Positions 1 to 9,118 of a stretch of 32,736 nucleotides of DNA are shown here, in pieces. The first letter of the stretch is position 1; each line of letters opens with the position of its first letter. Under the pieces are notes generated by a model. It ran no database searches, had not been told where the DNA came from, and saw nothing but the letters and a program-made list of their open reading frames with translations. This DNA comes from an uncultured Collinsella sp. (GTDB lineage Bacteria > Actinomycetota > Coriobacteriia > Coriobacteriales > Coriobacteriaceae), in assembly GCA_902495545.1 (NCBI GenBank), contig CABUXM010000013.1, positions 1 through 32,736 of the forward strand. Direction: 5' to 3'. A program made the translations under genes and the position numbers.

Positions 1-1578
<1,578 letters not shown>

Positions 1579-1584
1579 CGCATC

Positions 1585-1620
1585 GGCGCGGTGGCCCTGC
1601 GGGGCTGCCGCGCCGTTTGC
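1585..1620 (+). terminator. Likely intrinsic terminator after prfC
   Basis: GGCGCGG (1585-1591) pairs with CCGCGCC (1608-1614). The stem continues inward through GGCCC and GGGCT with two G-U pairs, giving about 13 bp around a four-base loop. The 3' tail (GTTTGCTTG) is only moderately T-rich. It separates prfC from the promoter of the next unit. Confidence 0.6.
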
Positions 1621-1649
1621 TTGCCTGATGCCGCGTGAGCGGCTATTAT
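1621..1649 (+). promoter_or_regulatory. Sigma-70-type promoter for the queuosine-precursor transporter
   Basis: A -35 box TTGCCT (1621-1626) lies exactly 17 bp from a -10 box TATTAT (1644-1649). Transcription would start near 1656 and give a leader of about 79 nt that contains the hairpin described at 1679-1734. Confidence 0.6.
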
Positions 1650-1678
1650 ACCCACCGTCGTCTCAAGACCGTGACGTC

Positions 1679-1734
1679 CGAGCAGTTCGGGTCCGATATC
1701 CTGCTCGTTAAACCTAAAACCAAAGGAGTACATA
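1679..1734 (+). promoter_or_regulatory. Structured leader; possible preQ1-type riboswitch
   Basis: A perfect 7-bp stem, CGAGCAG (1679-1685) with CTGCTCG (1701-1707), encloses a 15-nt loop starting TTCGGGTCC. It is followed by an A-rich tail, TTAAACCTAAAACCAAAGG (1708-1726), that runs into the Shine-Dalgarno AAAGGAG (1722-1728). Small H-type pseudoknot preQ1-I aptamers have this layout: a short hairpin, then an A-rich tail that folds back on the loop and covers the SD. Here the loop GGT (1690-1692) could pair with ACC (1712-1714), or the loop TCC with the GGA of the SD. The next gene is a putative preQ1/preQ0 transporter, which fits. Class assignment is inference; an ordinary translational-control hairpin is the alternative. 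Confidence 0.4.
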
Positions 1735-2457
1735 ATGATCAAGAAGGTCATGGAGGACTACAAGGTCCTGTTGCGGAGCATTCCCGCGGCAACGGTTTCG
1801 CTGTTTTTCGTGAGTGTCATCATGATGAACCTGCTGGCCAACAAAGAGCTCATCAGCCTGCCGTATCTGGCACTCGATTGCGGCTTTGTGGTGAGCTGGG
1901 TTTCGTTTTTGTGCCAGGACATGATCTGCAAGCGCTTTGGCGCCAAGGCATCTATCAAAATCTCTATCCTCGCGCTGCTGGTCAATCTGGCCGTGAGCCT
2001 GTGCTTTTGGGCATGCTCGCTCACGCCCGGCATGTGGGGCGCCTACTACGACACGGGTATGATCGAGGTCAACACCGCCCTTAACGCCACCATCGGCGGC
2101 ACCTGGTACGTGGTGCTGGGCTCTTCGCTGGCAATGCTCGTTTCTGCCGTGGTTAACTCCACGCTCAACCAGTCGCTCGGCCGTATGCTCAAAAAGAATA
2201 ACTTTGTGAGCTTTGCCTTCCGCTCCTATGTGTCCACGGGTGTTGGCCAGTTTATCGACAATCTGGTCTTTGCCATTGTGGTGAGCCACACGTTCTTTGG
2301 TTGGACCTGGGTGCAGGTCCTTATGTGCTCGCTGACCGGCGCTGTTGCCGAGCTGCTGTGCGAGGTCTTCCTGAGCCCCGTGGGCTACAAGGTCGTGCGT
2401 GGCTGGGAGCGCGAGAATGTGGGCTCCGAGTACCTCGAGCGCCATGCAACCGCCTAA
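1735..2457 (+). CDS. Queuosine precursor transporter, YhhQ/VUT family
   Basis: This 240-residue integral membrane protein probably imports queuosine precursors (preQ0/preQ1 or the queuine base) used for wobble-position tRNA modification. The sequence shows about six hydrophobic segments (near residues 15-35, 40-58, 66-88, 112-135, 160-188 and 190-212). It carries the family-like stretches DCGFVVSWVSFLCQDMICKRFG and STGVGQFIDNLVFAIV, the latter resembling the conserved GQ.IDs..F region of YhhQ proteins. The start is set by AAAGGAG, 6 bp upstream of ATG. The gene has its own promoter and leader, and an SDR gene follows after 9 bp, so the two are probably co-transcribed. Family membership is fairly sure; the exact substrate is inferred from the family. 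Confidence 0.82.
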   Translation: MIKKVMEDYKVLLRSIPAATVSLFFVSVIMMNLLANKELISLPYLALDCGFVVSWVSFLCQDMICKRFGAKASIKISILALLVNLAVSLCFWACSLTPGMWGAYYDTGMIEVNTALNATIGGTWYVVLGSSLAMLVSAVVNSTLNQSLGRMLKKNNFVSFAFRSYVSTGVGQFIDNLVFAIVVSHTFFGWTWVQVLMCSLTGAVAELLCEVFLSPVGYKVVRGWERENVGSEYLERHATA

Positions 2458-2466
2458 GGAGCAAGT

Positions 2467-3147
2467 ATGCGGGTTTTGATCACGGGTGCCTCGGGCGGTA
2501 TCGGAACCGCGTGCGTGCAGCGCTTTTTGGACGAGGGCCACGAGGTCGTGGGCTTTGATCTGCTGCCGGCGGCAATCGAACACGAGCGCTACCGCCATCT
2601 GATCGTTGATGTACGCGAGCCGGACTCGTTTCCAGGCGACCTTGAGCCTCAGGTAATCGTGAACGTTGCCGGTGTACAGGATTCGGCCGATGACATTGCC
2701 GCCAACCTGCGGGGCACCATCAACGTGACCGAGCGCTACGCCTTTGTGGGAGAGGGGCTTGCCGCCAAGCCAGCGCCTGCTATCCAATCCGTGGTCAATG
2801 TGGGGTCGGCGAGCGGACATACGGGATCGGAGTTTCCCGCCTATGCTGCCAGCAAGGGTGGCGTTATCGCCTACACCAAGAACCTTGCAAACCGCCTGGC
2901 GCCGCAGGCCATCGCCAACAGTGTGGACCCGGGCGGCGTTATCACGCCGCTCAACCGTTGCGTGATGGAAGACGAACGCCTGTGGAACCAGATTATGGAG
3001 CTTACGCCGCTTAAGCGCTGGGCCACCGCCCAAGAGATCGCCGAGTGGATCTACTTTGTGGGCGTGACCAACCGTTTTATGACCGGGCAGAGCCTGCTGA
3101 TCGATGGCGGCGAGGCCGGCCGCACACAATTTATTTGGCCCGAATAG
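2467..3147 (+). CDS. Short-chain dehydrogenase/reductase (SDR)
   Basis: A cytosolic NAD(P)-dependent oxidoreductase of the classical SDR family, 226 residues, single Rossmann domain. Visible motifs are TGASGGIG (residues 6-13, cofactor binding), NVAG (65-68), the catalytic serine region VNVGSASG (about 110-116), YAASK (Tyr125 and Lys129), and a PGG segment after the YxxxK helix. An acidic residue at the end of the second strand (GFDLL, Asp30) suggests a preference for NAD(H). It resembles the 3-alpha-hydroxysteroid dehydrogenase/carbonyl-reductase branch in length and in its shortened central region, but the substrate cannot be read from sequence. It lies 9 bp after the transporter gene with AAGGA just before ATG, and a strong terminator follows. 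Confidence 0.88.
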   Translation: MRVLITGASGGIGTACVQRFLDEGHEVVGFDLLPAAIEHERYRHLIVDVREPDSFPGDLEPQVIVNVAGVQDSADDIAANLRGTINVTERYAFVGEGLAAKPAPAIQSVVNVGSASGHTGSEFPAYAASKGGVIAYTKNLANRLAPQAIANSVDPGGVITPLNRCVMEDERLWNQIMELTPLKRWATAQEIAEWIYFVGVTNRFMTGQSLLIDGGEAGRTQFIWPE

Positions 3148-3148
3148 G

Positions 3149-3184
3149 AAACGCGCCCGATGGAAAGCCGTCGGGCGCGTTTTT
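3149..3184 (+). terminator. Strong intrinsic terminator, probably bidirectional
   Basis: A perfect 10-bp stem, ACGCGCCCGA (3151-3160) with TCGGGCGCGT (3171-3180), has a 10-nt loop and ends in TTTTT on the + strand. It lies between the convergent SDR and ung genes. On the - strand the stem is followed by only TTTCC, so termination of ung is probably weaker. Confidence 0.85.
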
Positions 3185-3197
3185 GATGTATCGGTTT

Positions 3198-3923
3198 TTA
3201 GCCGAGGCAAGTCCAGTTGACGGGGGTCGAGCCGTACTGCTCGAGTAGCCGATTGGCAGCGGAGAAGGGGCGCGACCCCATAAAAGCGGGGAGTTCTGCC
3301 GTGGCACGGTTGGCCGAAAGCGGTGAGGGATGCGTAGAGGCAAGGCAGAACTTGCCGCTTGCCTTGCCCGCGCCGGTCGCGGCGAGCTTTCCTTCGACCA
3401 TCTGCTGGGCAAAGCGACCCCATGCCAAAAAGACTACCGGTTGGGGTAACTGGCAGCAGCGTTCGATAATATAGTCGGTGAGCGTGCTCCAGCCCAGCTT
3501 GGCGTGCGAATTGGCGGCATGCTCGCGCACGGTGAGCGTAGTGTTGAGGAGCAGGACGCCCTGTTGTGCCCATGGGGTCAGGTCTCCCGTGGCGGGGATG
3601 GGGCAGCCCAGATCGGCGCTGAGTTCCTTATAGATGTTGCGCAGGCTCGGCGGCAGTTTGGTTTGCGTCACGGGAACCGAAAACGACAGTCCCATGGCCT
3701 GGTTGGGTCCGTGATAGGGGTCTTGACCCAAGATGACAACCTTGACCTGGTCGGTCGGTGTATAGGCGAGGGCATTGAGGATGTCGTCTTGTGCCGGGTA
3801 GATAGTCTGCTCGGTACGCAAAAGGGCGATGCTCTCGAGCAGCTGGTTCGTTGTGTCACGTACCGGCTGCGGCGCATCGCCCAACCAAGTTGCTATGTTG
3901 CGGTCGCGCGTTGCGGTGTCCAT
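3198..3923 (-). CDS. ung: Uracil-DNA glycosylase, family 1
   Basis: Ung removes uracil from DNA and starts base-excision repair in the cytoplasm. The 241-residue product carries the catalytic water-activating motif GQDPYHG (residues 66-72, Asp68), the NTTLTV segment (about 127-132) and the minor-groove loop HPSPLS (198-203, His198). Length is close to the usual 220-230 residues, with a small Gly/Ala-rich insertion near 181-190 (AATGAGKASG). The start ATG is preceded by AAAGGAG. It follows the EamA gene on the same strand after 88 bp, and a TACAAT -10-like hexamer (3959-3964, - strand) suggests its own promoter. Very sure. Confidence 0.96.
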   Translation of the reverse strand: MDTATRDRNIATWLGDAPQPVRDTTNQLLESIALLRTEQTIYPAQDDILNALAYTPTDQVKVVILGQDPYHGPNQAMGLSFSVPVTQTKLPPSLRNIYKELSADLGCPIPATGDLTPWAQQGVLLLNTTLTVREHAANSHAKLGWSTLTDYIIERCCQLPQPVVFLAWGRFAQQMVEGKLAATGAGKASGKFCLASTHPSPLSANRATAELPAFMGSRPFSAANRLLEQYGSTPVNWTCLG

Positions 3924-4011
3924 GGGGCTCCTTTATGGCAGATGCTATGTCGGCATCTATTGTAAAGGCGCACCGGTTGCCTTTATGCCACGGCTGTATG
4001 AAGAGTGGGGT

Positions 4012-4914
4012 CTACGAGACGCGCTCGGGCGCTCCTGCCATGCGAGCGTGTTCATGTGCGCGAAGACGAGGAAGCTCGACGGTTGCCACCATGACACCGG
4101 CGAGGATGAGGGCGGCGCCAAAGAAGGCGATGGGGCTCAGGACCTCGCCGACCAGGAAGAACGAGAAGACGGCAGAGCAGACCGGTTCGAGTGAGAAAGC
4201 GAATCCGGTGGTCTCGGCGGGCACGTGGGGCTGCACGAGCGTCTGGGTGATAAAGCCATAGGCAGAGCAGATGAGTGCGAGGGCAACGACGACTACGACC
4301 TCGCCCGGCGTGCCGGGAAGTGTGAAACCGCCAAGGACGAACGCGGCGATGCCCGAGAACAGGCCGCCAAAGCCCAGCTGCCAAACGCCCAAAGCCAGCG
4401 GGTCGACATCTTCGACAAAGCGCTTCGCCACAATGATGTGGCCGGCATAGACAAAGGCCGAGAGCAGCATAATGATCGCACCGGGATTCAGGCTGGTAAA
4501 GTCGGCACCCGAGAGCAGCAGCATACCGCAGGTGACGATGGCGGTGCCGACGAGCACCTTGCGCTCGGGGGCACGACGCAGCAGGGCCGCATTGGCAAAC
4601 GGCACGATCACGACCGTCAGGCTCTGCAAAAAGCCGGCGGTGGAGGCGGAGGTAAGGCTAGAGCCCAGGCACATGCAGGTGAGCTCGGTTGCCATAATGG
4701 CGCCGATGATGGCGGCGCGAACCATGAGGTCACGGTTGATGCGCAGTGCGTGCTTGTGGAAGAGCACAAGACAAGCCGCAAAGGCGATGATGCAGCGCAG
4801 CGCAACGATGCTCGTGGCGTTCATGCTGTCCATGCCGATCTTCATGAGGGGGTATGAAAAGCCCCATGCGACGGGAACGGAAAATGAGAGCGCGATTGCT
4901 TTTTTGCGATCCAT
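4012..4914 (-). CDS. EamA/DMT-superfamily membrane transporter
   Basis: A 300-residue inner-membrane protein with ten predicted hydrophobic helices arranged as two EamA repeats (about residues 5-135 and 145-280). It is typical of drug/metabolite exporters such as RhaT/YdcZ-like carriers. Signature-like pieces are AWGFSYPLMKIGM in the first helix, ASTAGFLQSLTVVIVPFANAALLRRAP at the end of the first repeat, and the second-repeat equivalent AETTGFAFSLEPVCSAVFSFFLVGE. The substrate cannot be told; the family exports amino acids, nucleosides or drugs. AAAAGGAG lies just before the ATG. A LysR gene is transcribed divergently 158 bp away, which commonly means that LysR controls the transporter. Confidence 0.9.
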   Translation of the reverse strand: MDRKKAIALSFSVPVAWGFSYPLMKIGMDSMNATSIVALRCIIAFAACLVLFHKHALRINRDLMVRAAIIGAIMATELTCMCLGSSLTSASTAGFLQSLTVVIVPFANAALLRRAPERKVLVGTAIVTCGMLLLSGADFTSLNPGAIIMLLSAFVYAGHIIVAKRFVEDVDPLALGVWQLGFGGLFSGIAAFVLGGFTLPGTPGEVVVVVALALICSAYGFITQTLVQPHVPAETTGFAFSLEPVCSAVFSFFLVGEVLSPIAFFGAALILAGVMVATVELPRLRAHEHARMAGAPERVS

Positions 4915-5072
4915 GGGACTCCTTTTGTTACAGAACGGTTTCGCAAAAAGGATTCTGCTCCCAGATGTGGATGTAGTAAAGCGAATGTATCTTCAGTATG
5001 ATTAAGAAATACTAATGTAGGTAGAAAAAGCCCTGGCAAAACGTTTTACAGCTACACCGATGTGGAGGCACG
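4915..5072. promoter_or_regulatory. Divergent promoter region between EamA transporter and LysR genes
   Basis: This 158-bp spacer is A/T-rich at its centre (about 4970-5030), as expected for back-to-back promoters under LysR control. I could not pick out a convincing -35/-10 pair or a clean T-N11-A dyad by eye, so the exact sites are left open. Confidence 0.45.
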
Positions 5073-5939
5073 ATGGCATCGCGATATCAGATTGTATGTA
5101 TGGTGGTCGATCGCGGCAGTCTTAAGGGCGCGGCCGATGAGCTGGGCTATACGCAAAGTGCGGTGAGCCAGGCCGTCAAGGCGCTCGAGCGCGAGTTAGG
5201 CACCACGCTTATCGAGCGCGGCAAGCAGGGCGTTTCGCTTACGCGCGACGGCAAGCAGTATCTGCCGTACCTGCGCCAGATCGTGACCGCCGAGGCCGAG
5301 CTCGAGGGCAAGCGCCAGGAGCTGCTGGGACTTTCCTCGACTGATATTCGTATTGCGACGTTTACCAACGTGAGTCGAACCGTGTTGCCGCGCGTGATCC
5401 GCGACTTTGGGGCCCTGCACCCGGGCGTACACTTTACCCTCAAGCAGGGCGATTACACGCGCAACGCCCAGTGGGTGCACGATGGCGTGGTTGATTTTTG
5501 TTTTACGGCGCGCGGATTTACCGCTGGGCTCGAGAAGCGCGTGGTCTATCACGACGAGTTGGTGGCATTGTTGCCGGCTGCGCATCCGCTGACGGCAAAG
5601 GAAAAGGTGACACTTGCCGACCTGGCGTCCGAGCCGTTTGTGCTGCTGGATGAGGGCGAACAGAGCCTGGTGCTCGATGCATTCGCGGCGCATGGGCTGT
5701 CGCCACACGTGACGAGTGAGGTGACCGACGACTACACCATCATGGCGATGGTGGAGGAGGGCCTAGGCGTGAGCATGCTGTATCGCCGTACCGTCGAGGG
5801 CATGCGGGCCGATATTCGCGTACGTCCCATCGTGCACGCTCCCTCGCGTGACGTAGTGGCGGCCTGGCGCAGCTTGGACACCATGCCTATCGCCACGAGG
5901 CGCTTTATCGACTATATGAGCTCGCATATTGTCAATTAA
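5073..5939 (+). CDS. LysR-family transcriptional regulator
   Basis: A 288-residue one-component regulator. The N-terminal winged helix-turn-helix (residues 1-60) has the typical RGSLKGAADELGYTQSAVSQAVKALERELGTTLIERG pattern. Residues about 80-288 form the periplasmic-binding-protein-like effector domain (IRIATFTNVSRTVLPRVIRDFGALHPGV and onward). The effector is unknown. The N-terminus starts slightly later than in many LysR proteins (MASRYQIVCMVV in place of MxLrqLryFv), but GTGGAGG 3-8 bp upstream of the ATG supports this start. It is divergent from the EamA exporter, so it probably autoregulates and controls that gene. The stop lies 27 bp from the convergent MATE gene. Confidence 0.94.
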   Translation: MASRYQIVCMVVDRGSLKGAADELGYTQSAVSQAVKALERELGTTLIERGKQGVSLTRDGKQYLPYLRQIVTAEAELEGKRQELLGLSSTDIRIATFTNVSRTVLPRVIRDFGALHPGVHFTLKQGDYTRNAQWVHDGVVDFCFTARGFTAGLEKRVVYHDELVALLPAAHPLTAKEKVTLADLASEPFVLLDEGEQSLVLDAFAAHGLSPHVTSEVTDDYTIMAMVEEGLGVSMLYRRTVEGMRADIRVRPIVHAPSRDVVAAWRSLDTMPIATRRFIDYMSSHIVN

Positions 5940-5966
5940 TGACTGGCGTGGCGTTGAGTGTGGCGT

Positions 5967-7349
5967 TTAGCGGGCTGTCGCTTTGGCTTGGGCGGCGCGA
6001 TAGGTGCGTGCCGGGTGGCAGAGTAATACCGCCACGACCATAAAGAACGCCGTGGTGCCCAGGCTGATGGGGTAGACCATCATGATGTTCGCAAAGGTGC
6101 GGAAGTGTGGGAACACGCAGAACACCCAGTAGAAGCGGATGCCGCAGACACAAATCATGGTGATGAGGGCGGGCATGAGCGAGATACCAAATCCGCGCAG
6201 GTAGCCGGACATGTTTTCGTAGAACATGCTAAAGGCGTACGCCGGGAAGATCGAGCACACGCGGATATAGCCGATCGAGACGATGTTGGGATCGCTGTTG
6301 AACAGCGATAGGATTTCGCGCCCGAGGCCGACAATAACGATAATCGTGGTGAGGGCAACGATACCGCCTTCGACCAGGCAGACCTTAAGCGTTTTGGTGC
6401 AGCGGTCGATCTGGCGAGCACCGTGGTTTTGTCCCACAAAGGTGGTGCAAGCCTGGCTAAAACTGTTGAGCAGGTTGTAGCACACGTACTCCAGGCTCAT
6501 GGCGGCGCTCGATGCCGCCATGACCTCGGTGCCCAGGCTGTTGATGGCAGACTGGATGATGATGTTGGCGACGGCAAAGACAGCGCTTTGGATGCCGGCG
6601 GGCAGTCCGATCTTGACGATGCGCTTGAGGGCGACGGGGTCGATAGCCAGGTCGCGTGGGGTGACGCGGACGACGGAGTCGGTCTTGAGCAGGCGGATAA
6701 AGAGTGTAGCGGCGCTGACGGTGTAGGCGATGGCGGTGGCGATGGCGACGCCCGCGACGCCCCAGTGGAGTACGGGGACAAAGATGAGGTCCAGGCCAAT
6801 GTTGAGGACGGTGGACACGGCAAGCGCCTGCAGCGGCATGCGGGTGATGCCGACGGAGCGGAAGATCGCCGCCTCAAAGTTGTAGAGCAAGATCGAGGGC
6901 ATGCTGAGTAAAAAGACGCGCAGGTAGAGCGAAGCGAGCGGCATGGTTTCGGCGGGAACGTTGAGCGCGGCGAGCATGGGCTCGGCAAAGATCTCGCCCA
7001 GCGCGATGACGCCAAAGCCCACAAGTGCCATTAAAATCGAGGTATGGACGGCGCGTTTGACCATGTTCTGATCGTTGCGGCCGATAGCGTTGGCGATGAC
7101 CACGTTGGAGCCAAGCGACATGCCAATAAACAGGTTGAGCATAAGACTGGTAAGCGGAACATTGGAGCCGACCGCCGCCATGGCGAGGGTTCCCTGGTCG
7201 CCCGAGAAGTTACCGATAATGACCGTGGCGATGAGGTTCGACAGCTGCTCCAAGATGCTCGTGGCGGCCACGGGGAAGGCGAACAGGGGAATATTGCGCC
7301 ACAGCGAGCCGGTGGTCATGTCAATGTGCTTAGATGCGGTGTCAGCCAT
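5967..7349 (-). CDS. MATE-family multidrug/metabolite efflux transporter
   Basis: A 460-residue inner-membrane antiporter with about twelve hydrophobic segments in two related halves, as in NorM/DinF-type MATE proteins. Family features include SILEQLSNLIATVIIGNFSGDQGTLAMAAVG in the first helices, AIGRNDQNMVKRAVHTS after helix 3, and the second-half counterpart VGQNHGARQIDRCTKTLKV. Substrates are likely cationic compounds, exported with Na+ or H+, but this is family knowledge only. The ribosome binding site is weak (GAGAG, close to ATG). No terminator was recognised in the 27 bp that separate it from the convergent LysR gene. Confidence 0.93.
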   Translation of the reverse strand: MADTASKHIDMTTGSLWRNIPLFAFPVAATSILEQLSNLIATVIIGNFSGDQGTLAMAAVGSNVPLTSLMLNLFIGMSLGSNVVIANAIGRNDQNMVKRAVHTSILMALVGFGVIALGEIFAEPMLAALNVPAETMPLASLYLRVFLLSMPSILLYNFEAAIFRSVGITRMPLQALAVSTVLNIGLDLIFVPVLHWGVAGVAIATAIAYTVSAATLFIRLLKTDSVVRVTPRDLAIDPVALKRIVKIGLPAGIQSAVFAVANIIIQSAINSLGTEVMAASSAAMSLEYVCYNLLNSFSQACTTFVGQNHGARQIDRCTKTLKVCLVEGGIVALTTIIVIVGLGREILSLFNSDPNIVSIGYIRVCSIFPAYAFSMFYENMSGYLRGFGISLMPALITMICVCGIRFYWVFCVFPHFRTFANIMMVYPISLGTTAFFMVVAVLLCHPARTYRAAQAKATAR

Positions 7350-7417
7350 ACGCTCTCAATCTCTAATATGCTCTTTCGTGCTTATTTGCGCAGACGATGA
7401 TACTCCTAATGCAACCA

Positions 7418-7469
7418 GTCGGCACTTAGGGACGTTCCTTTTCTGTCGGCAGCTGGGGACACTCCTTGT
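7418..7469 (+). repeat. Two degenerate 25-bp direct repeats with a GGGAC core
   Basis: The units at 7418-7442 and 7445-7469 (27-bp period) both read GTCGGCA, then two variable bases, T(A/G)GGGAC, two variable bases and TCCTT. They lie in the divergent spacer between the MATE and rlmA-like genes. The GGGAC core recalls the palindromes elsewhere in the window, so they may be decayed relatives. A TTGTCTC/GAGACAA inverted pair (7466-7472, 7498-7504) follows, but its meaning is unclear. Confidence 0.5.
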
Positions 7470-7540
7470 CTCTTCTATGACTAGGCGGGGAAGGCGTGAG
7501 ACAATAGTGGGCGTTGTGTTGTTCGCGCTAAGGAGTTGCC

Positions 7541-8356
7541 ATGTTGTTGTGTCCCGTTTGCCATGAGCCGCTGGTGGACGACGAGCGCGGTGCTGCATGC
7601 ACGGGCGGACACCGGTTTGACCGTGCGCGCGAGGGTTATCTGTACCTACTGCGCTCGTCCAAGAGCGGCGACTCTATGGGCGATCCTAAGTCGCAGGCGC
7701 GCAGTCGTCGTGACTTTCTAAACCGTGGCTACTATGCGCCGTTGCGCGATGCAATGGTCGAGCTGGTGCGCGAGCGGGCGGCTGGGTGCGCTGCGTCTAC
7801 GAACGGTCCCATGACGCTGCTCGATATTTGCTGCGGCGAGGGCTACTACACCAGCGCCATGGGCGCGGTGCCGGGGGTGGATGCTTACGGTTTCGACCTG
7901 GGCAAAGAGATGGTACGCCTTGCCGCCAAGCGCGGCGATGCGACCTACTTCGTGGCCAACATGAAGGACATCCCCGTGGCTGATGGCGCCTTCGATATGG
8001 TGACCGAGCTCTTTGCTCCCTTTAACGAGCGCGAGTTTGCCCGCGTGCTGGCGCCCGAGGGCTCGCTCTACACCGTCGTGCCAGGTGCACGTCATCTGTT
8101 TGGGCTTAAGGAAGTGCTCTACGATACGCCGTACCTTAACGACGAGAAGCTGCCGCAGACCAGCGAGCTCGAGTTGGTCGGAACGCAGCGGGTGTCTGCG
8201 AATATTACGCTTCAGACCCAGGCCGACATCGAGGCGGTATTCCAAATGACGCCGTACTACTACCGCACGCGCCCTGCCGACAAAGAGCGCCTGGCAAATT
8301 TGGACACCCTTCAAACCGACATCGACTTCATCATCGCCGAGTACCGCCACAGCTAA
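7541..8356 (+). CDS. rlmA: 23S rRNA (guanine-N1)-methyltransferase, RlmA/TlrB family
   Basis: SAM-dependent methyltransferase of 271 residues that by family methylates a guanine in the hairpin-35 region of 23S rRNA (G745 for RlmA-I, G748 for TlrB-like RlmA-II). The N-terminal zinc site is CPVC (4-7) with C20 and H24, followed by RFDRAREGYLYLL. SAM motif I is LDICCGEGYY (94-103). MTPYYYR near the C-terminus matches the MTPF.WR segment of RlmA. A strong AAGGAG sits 5 bp before the ATG. Which guanine is modified cannot be decided by eye. The stop is followed after 2 bp by a dispersed repeat and then a terminator. Confidence 0.88.
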   Translation: MLLCPVCHEPLVDDERGAACTGGHRFDRAREGYLYLLRSSKSGDSMGDPKSQARSRRDFLNRGYYAPLRDAMVELVRERAAGCAASTNGPMTLLDICCGEGYYTSAMGAVPGVDAYGFDLGKEMVRLAAKRGDATYFVANMKDIPVADGAFDMVTELFAPFNEREFARVLAPEGSLYTVVPGARHLFGLKEVLYDTPYLNDEKLPQTSELELVGTQRVSANITLQTQADIEAVFQMTPYYYRTRPADKERLANLDTLQTDIDFIIAEYRHS

Positions 8357-8358
8357 CA

Positions 8359-8403
8359 ACCTGCCAAATAGGGACAGGTTTATTTTGGTAGGTTTTATCT
8401 GGG
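8359..8403 (+). repeat. Dispersed 45-bp element, copy 1 (GGGACAG core)
   Basis: It starts 3 bp after the rlmA-like stop. CCTGCCAAATAGGGACAGG is followed by TTTATTTTGGTAGG and TTTTATCTGGG. The same order recurs almost base for base, in reverse orientation, at 31662-31706, 23 kb away. CCTGCC and GGTAGG can pair, so the first 34 bases form an imperfect hairpin. Confidence 0.8.
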
Positions 8404-8410
8404 CAAACGT

Positions 8411-8448
8411 AAAGGGCCGACCGCGGAGATGCGCGATCGGCCCTTTTT
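8411..8448 (+). terminator. Intrinsic terminator, probably bidirectional
   Basis: AAAGGGCCGA (8411-8420) pairs with TCGGCCCTTT (8437-8446). An inner CGCG/CGCG pairing and a run of five T (8444-8448) complete it. It lies between convergent rlmA-like (+) and the small membrane-protein gene (-). Confidence 0.85.
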
Positions 8449-8484
8449 AGTTGCTTGGCTGCAGAGGTTATGAGAAGCGAGCGC

Positions 8485-8886
8485 TTATAGGCGGTCCTTG
8501 TTCTCGGCCTTAACGGCGTGTGCCTGCTGAACAAAGAACAGGTCGTACACCACGATGACAAAGGCGCCAAAGTTGATGGCGTCGCCGCCAAACGCGGGAA
8601 GCGTGAGCACCGCTTGGGCAAGCGTGGCGACCGCGGCAACAATACCGAGCTTAAACGCGCCGTCCACCTGCGAAGGCTTGTTGGCGCCCTTGATACCGGC
8701 GACGCCTGCGGCAAGGTCGACGAGACCCTTGGCGATAAGCACGACCGCTGCGAGCGTGGCGTACGAACCGTACGTGGAATCGAGACCGCCCGTGGCGATA
8801 CCGACGCCGGCGGTGACGAGGCTGGCGATGCCCAAAACAAAGTAGATGAGAGCAAGGATTTTGAGAGTCTTGCGAGTGAAGCTCAT
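8485..8886 (-). CDS. Small four-helix membrane protein, function unknown
   Basis: A 133-residue protein with four hydrophobic segments (about 9-31, 43-64, 78-98 and 103-119), short loops and a charged C-terminus (KAENKDRL). It is not recognised beyond being a small polytopic inner-membrane protein. The start MSFTRKTLK was chosen because AAAGGACC lies just upstream of that ATG; the frame is open further upstream but would run through a 19-bp palindrome (8907-8925) and has no ribosome binding site. It is a single-gene unit that ends at a shared terminator. Real coding is supported by the hydrophobic pattern and clean RBS; the function is not inferred. Confidence 0.8.
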   Translation of the reverse strand: MSFTRKTLKILALIYFVLGIASLVTAGVGIATGGLDSTYGSYATLAAVVLIAKGLVDLAAGVAGIKGANKPSQVDGAFKLGIVAAVATLAQAVLTLPAFGGDAINFGAFVIVVYDLFFVQQAHAVKAENKDRL

Positions 8887-8906
8887 GGCTGGTCCTTTCG
8901 ATACGA

Positions 8907-8925
8907 GTACGCCAACTTGGCGTAC
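8907..8925. promoter_or_regulatory. 19-bp palindrome, operator candidate
   Basis: GTACGCCAACTTGGCGTAC has perfect 9-bp arms around one central base. It lies 21 bp upstream of the start codon of the small membrane-protein gene (- strand), where a repressor would bind or a leader hairpin would form. No T-run follows on either strand, so a terminator is unlikely. Confidence 0.5.
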
Positions 8926-9118
8926 CCAATGTACTGCACATATGGTGAAGCACATTGTAGTTCAACGCGGCGATGCATGCGTTTGAAAGCGCATTGAGCC
9001 CGCGCAGCCAAACCCAACCTTTCAAAAAGGAAAGCTGGGCGTAAGTCAAATCGATGGCAGCGTATGCGCGGCGCTGCGATGATGGGTCCATGGTAAGAGC
9101 TGGTCTCAAGGAGGAGCC

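Noticed and set aside
1714..3573. 619-codon open frame on the - strand
   Set aside because: It lies antisense to the transporter and SDR genes and runs into ung in another frame. Its composition is Arg/His/Gln-rich as expected from a reverse frame of high-GC genes, and it has no motif or RBS.
4915..5072. Specific LysR T-N11-A operator
   Set aside because: Several weak T-N11-A matches exist in this A/T-rich stretch, none with good dyad symmetry.
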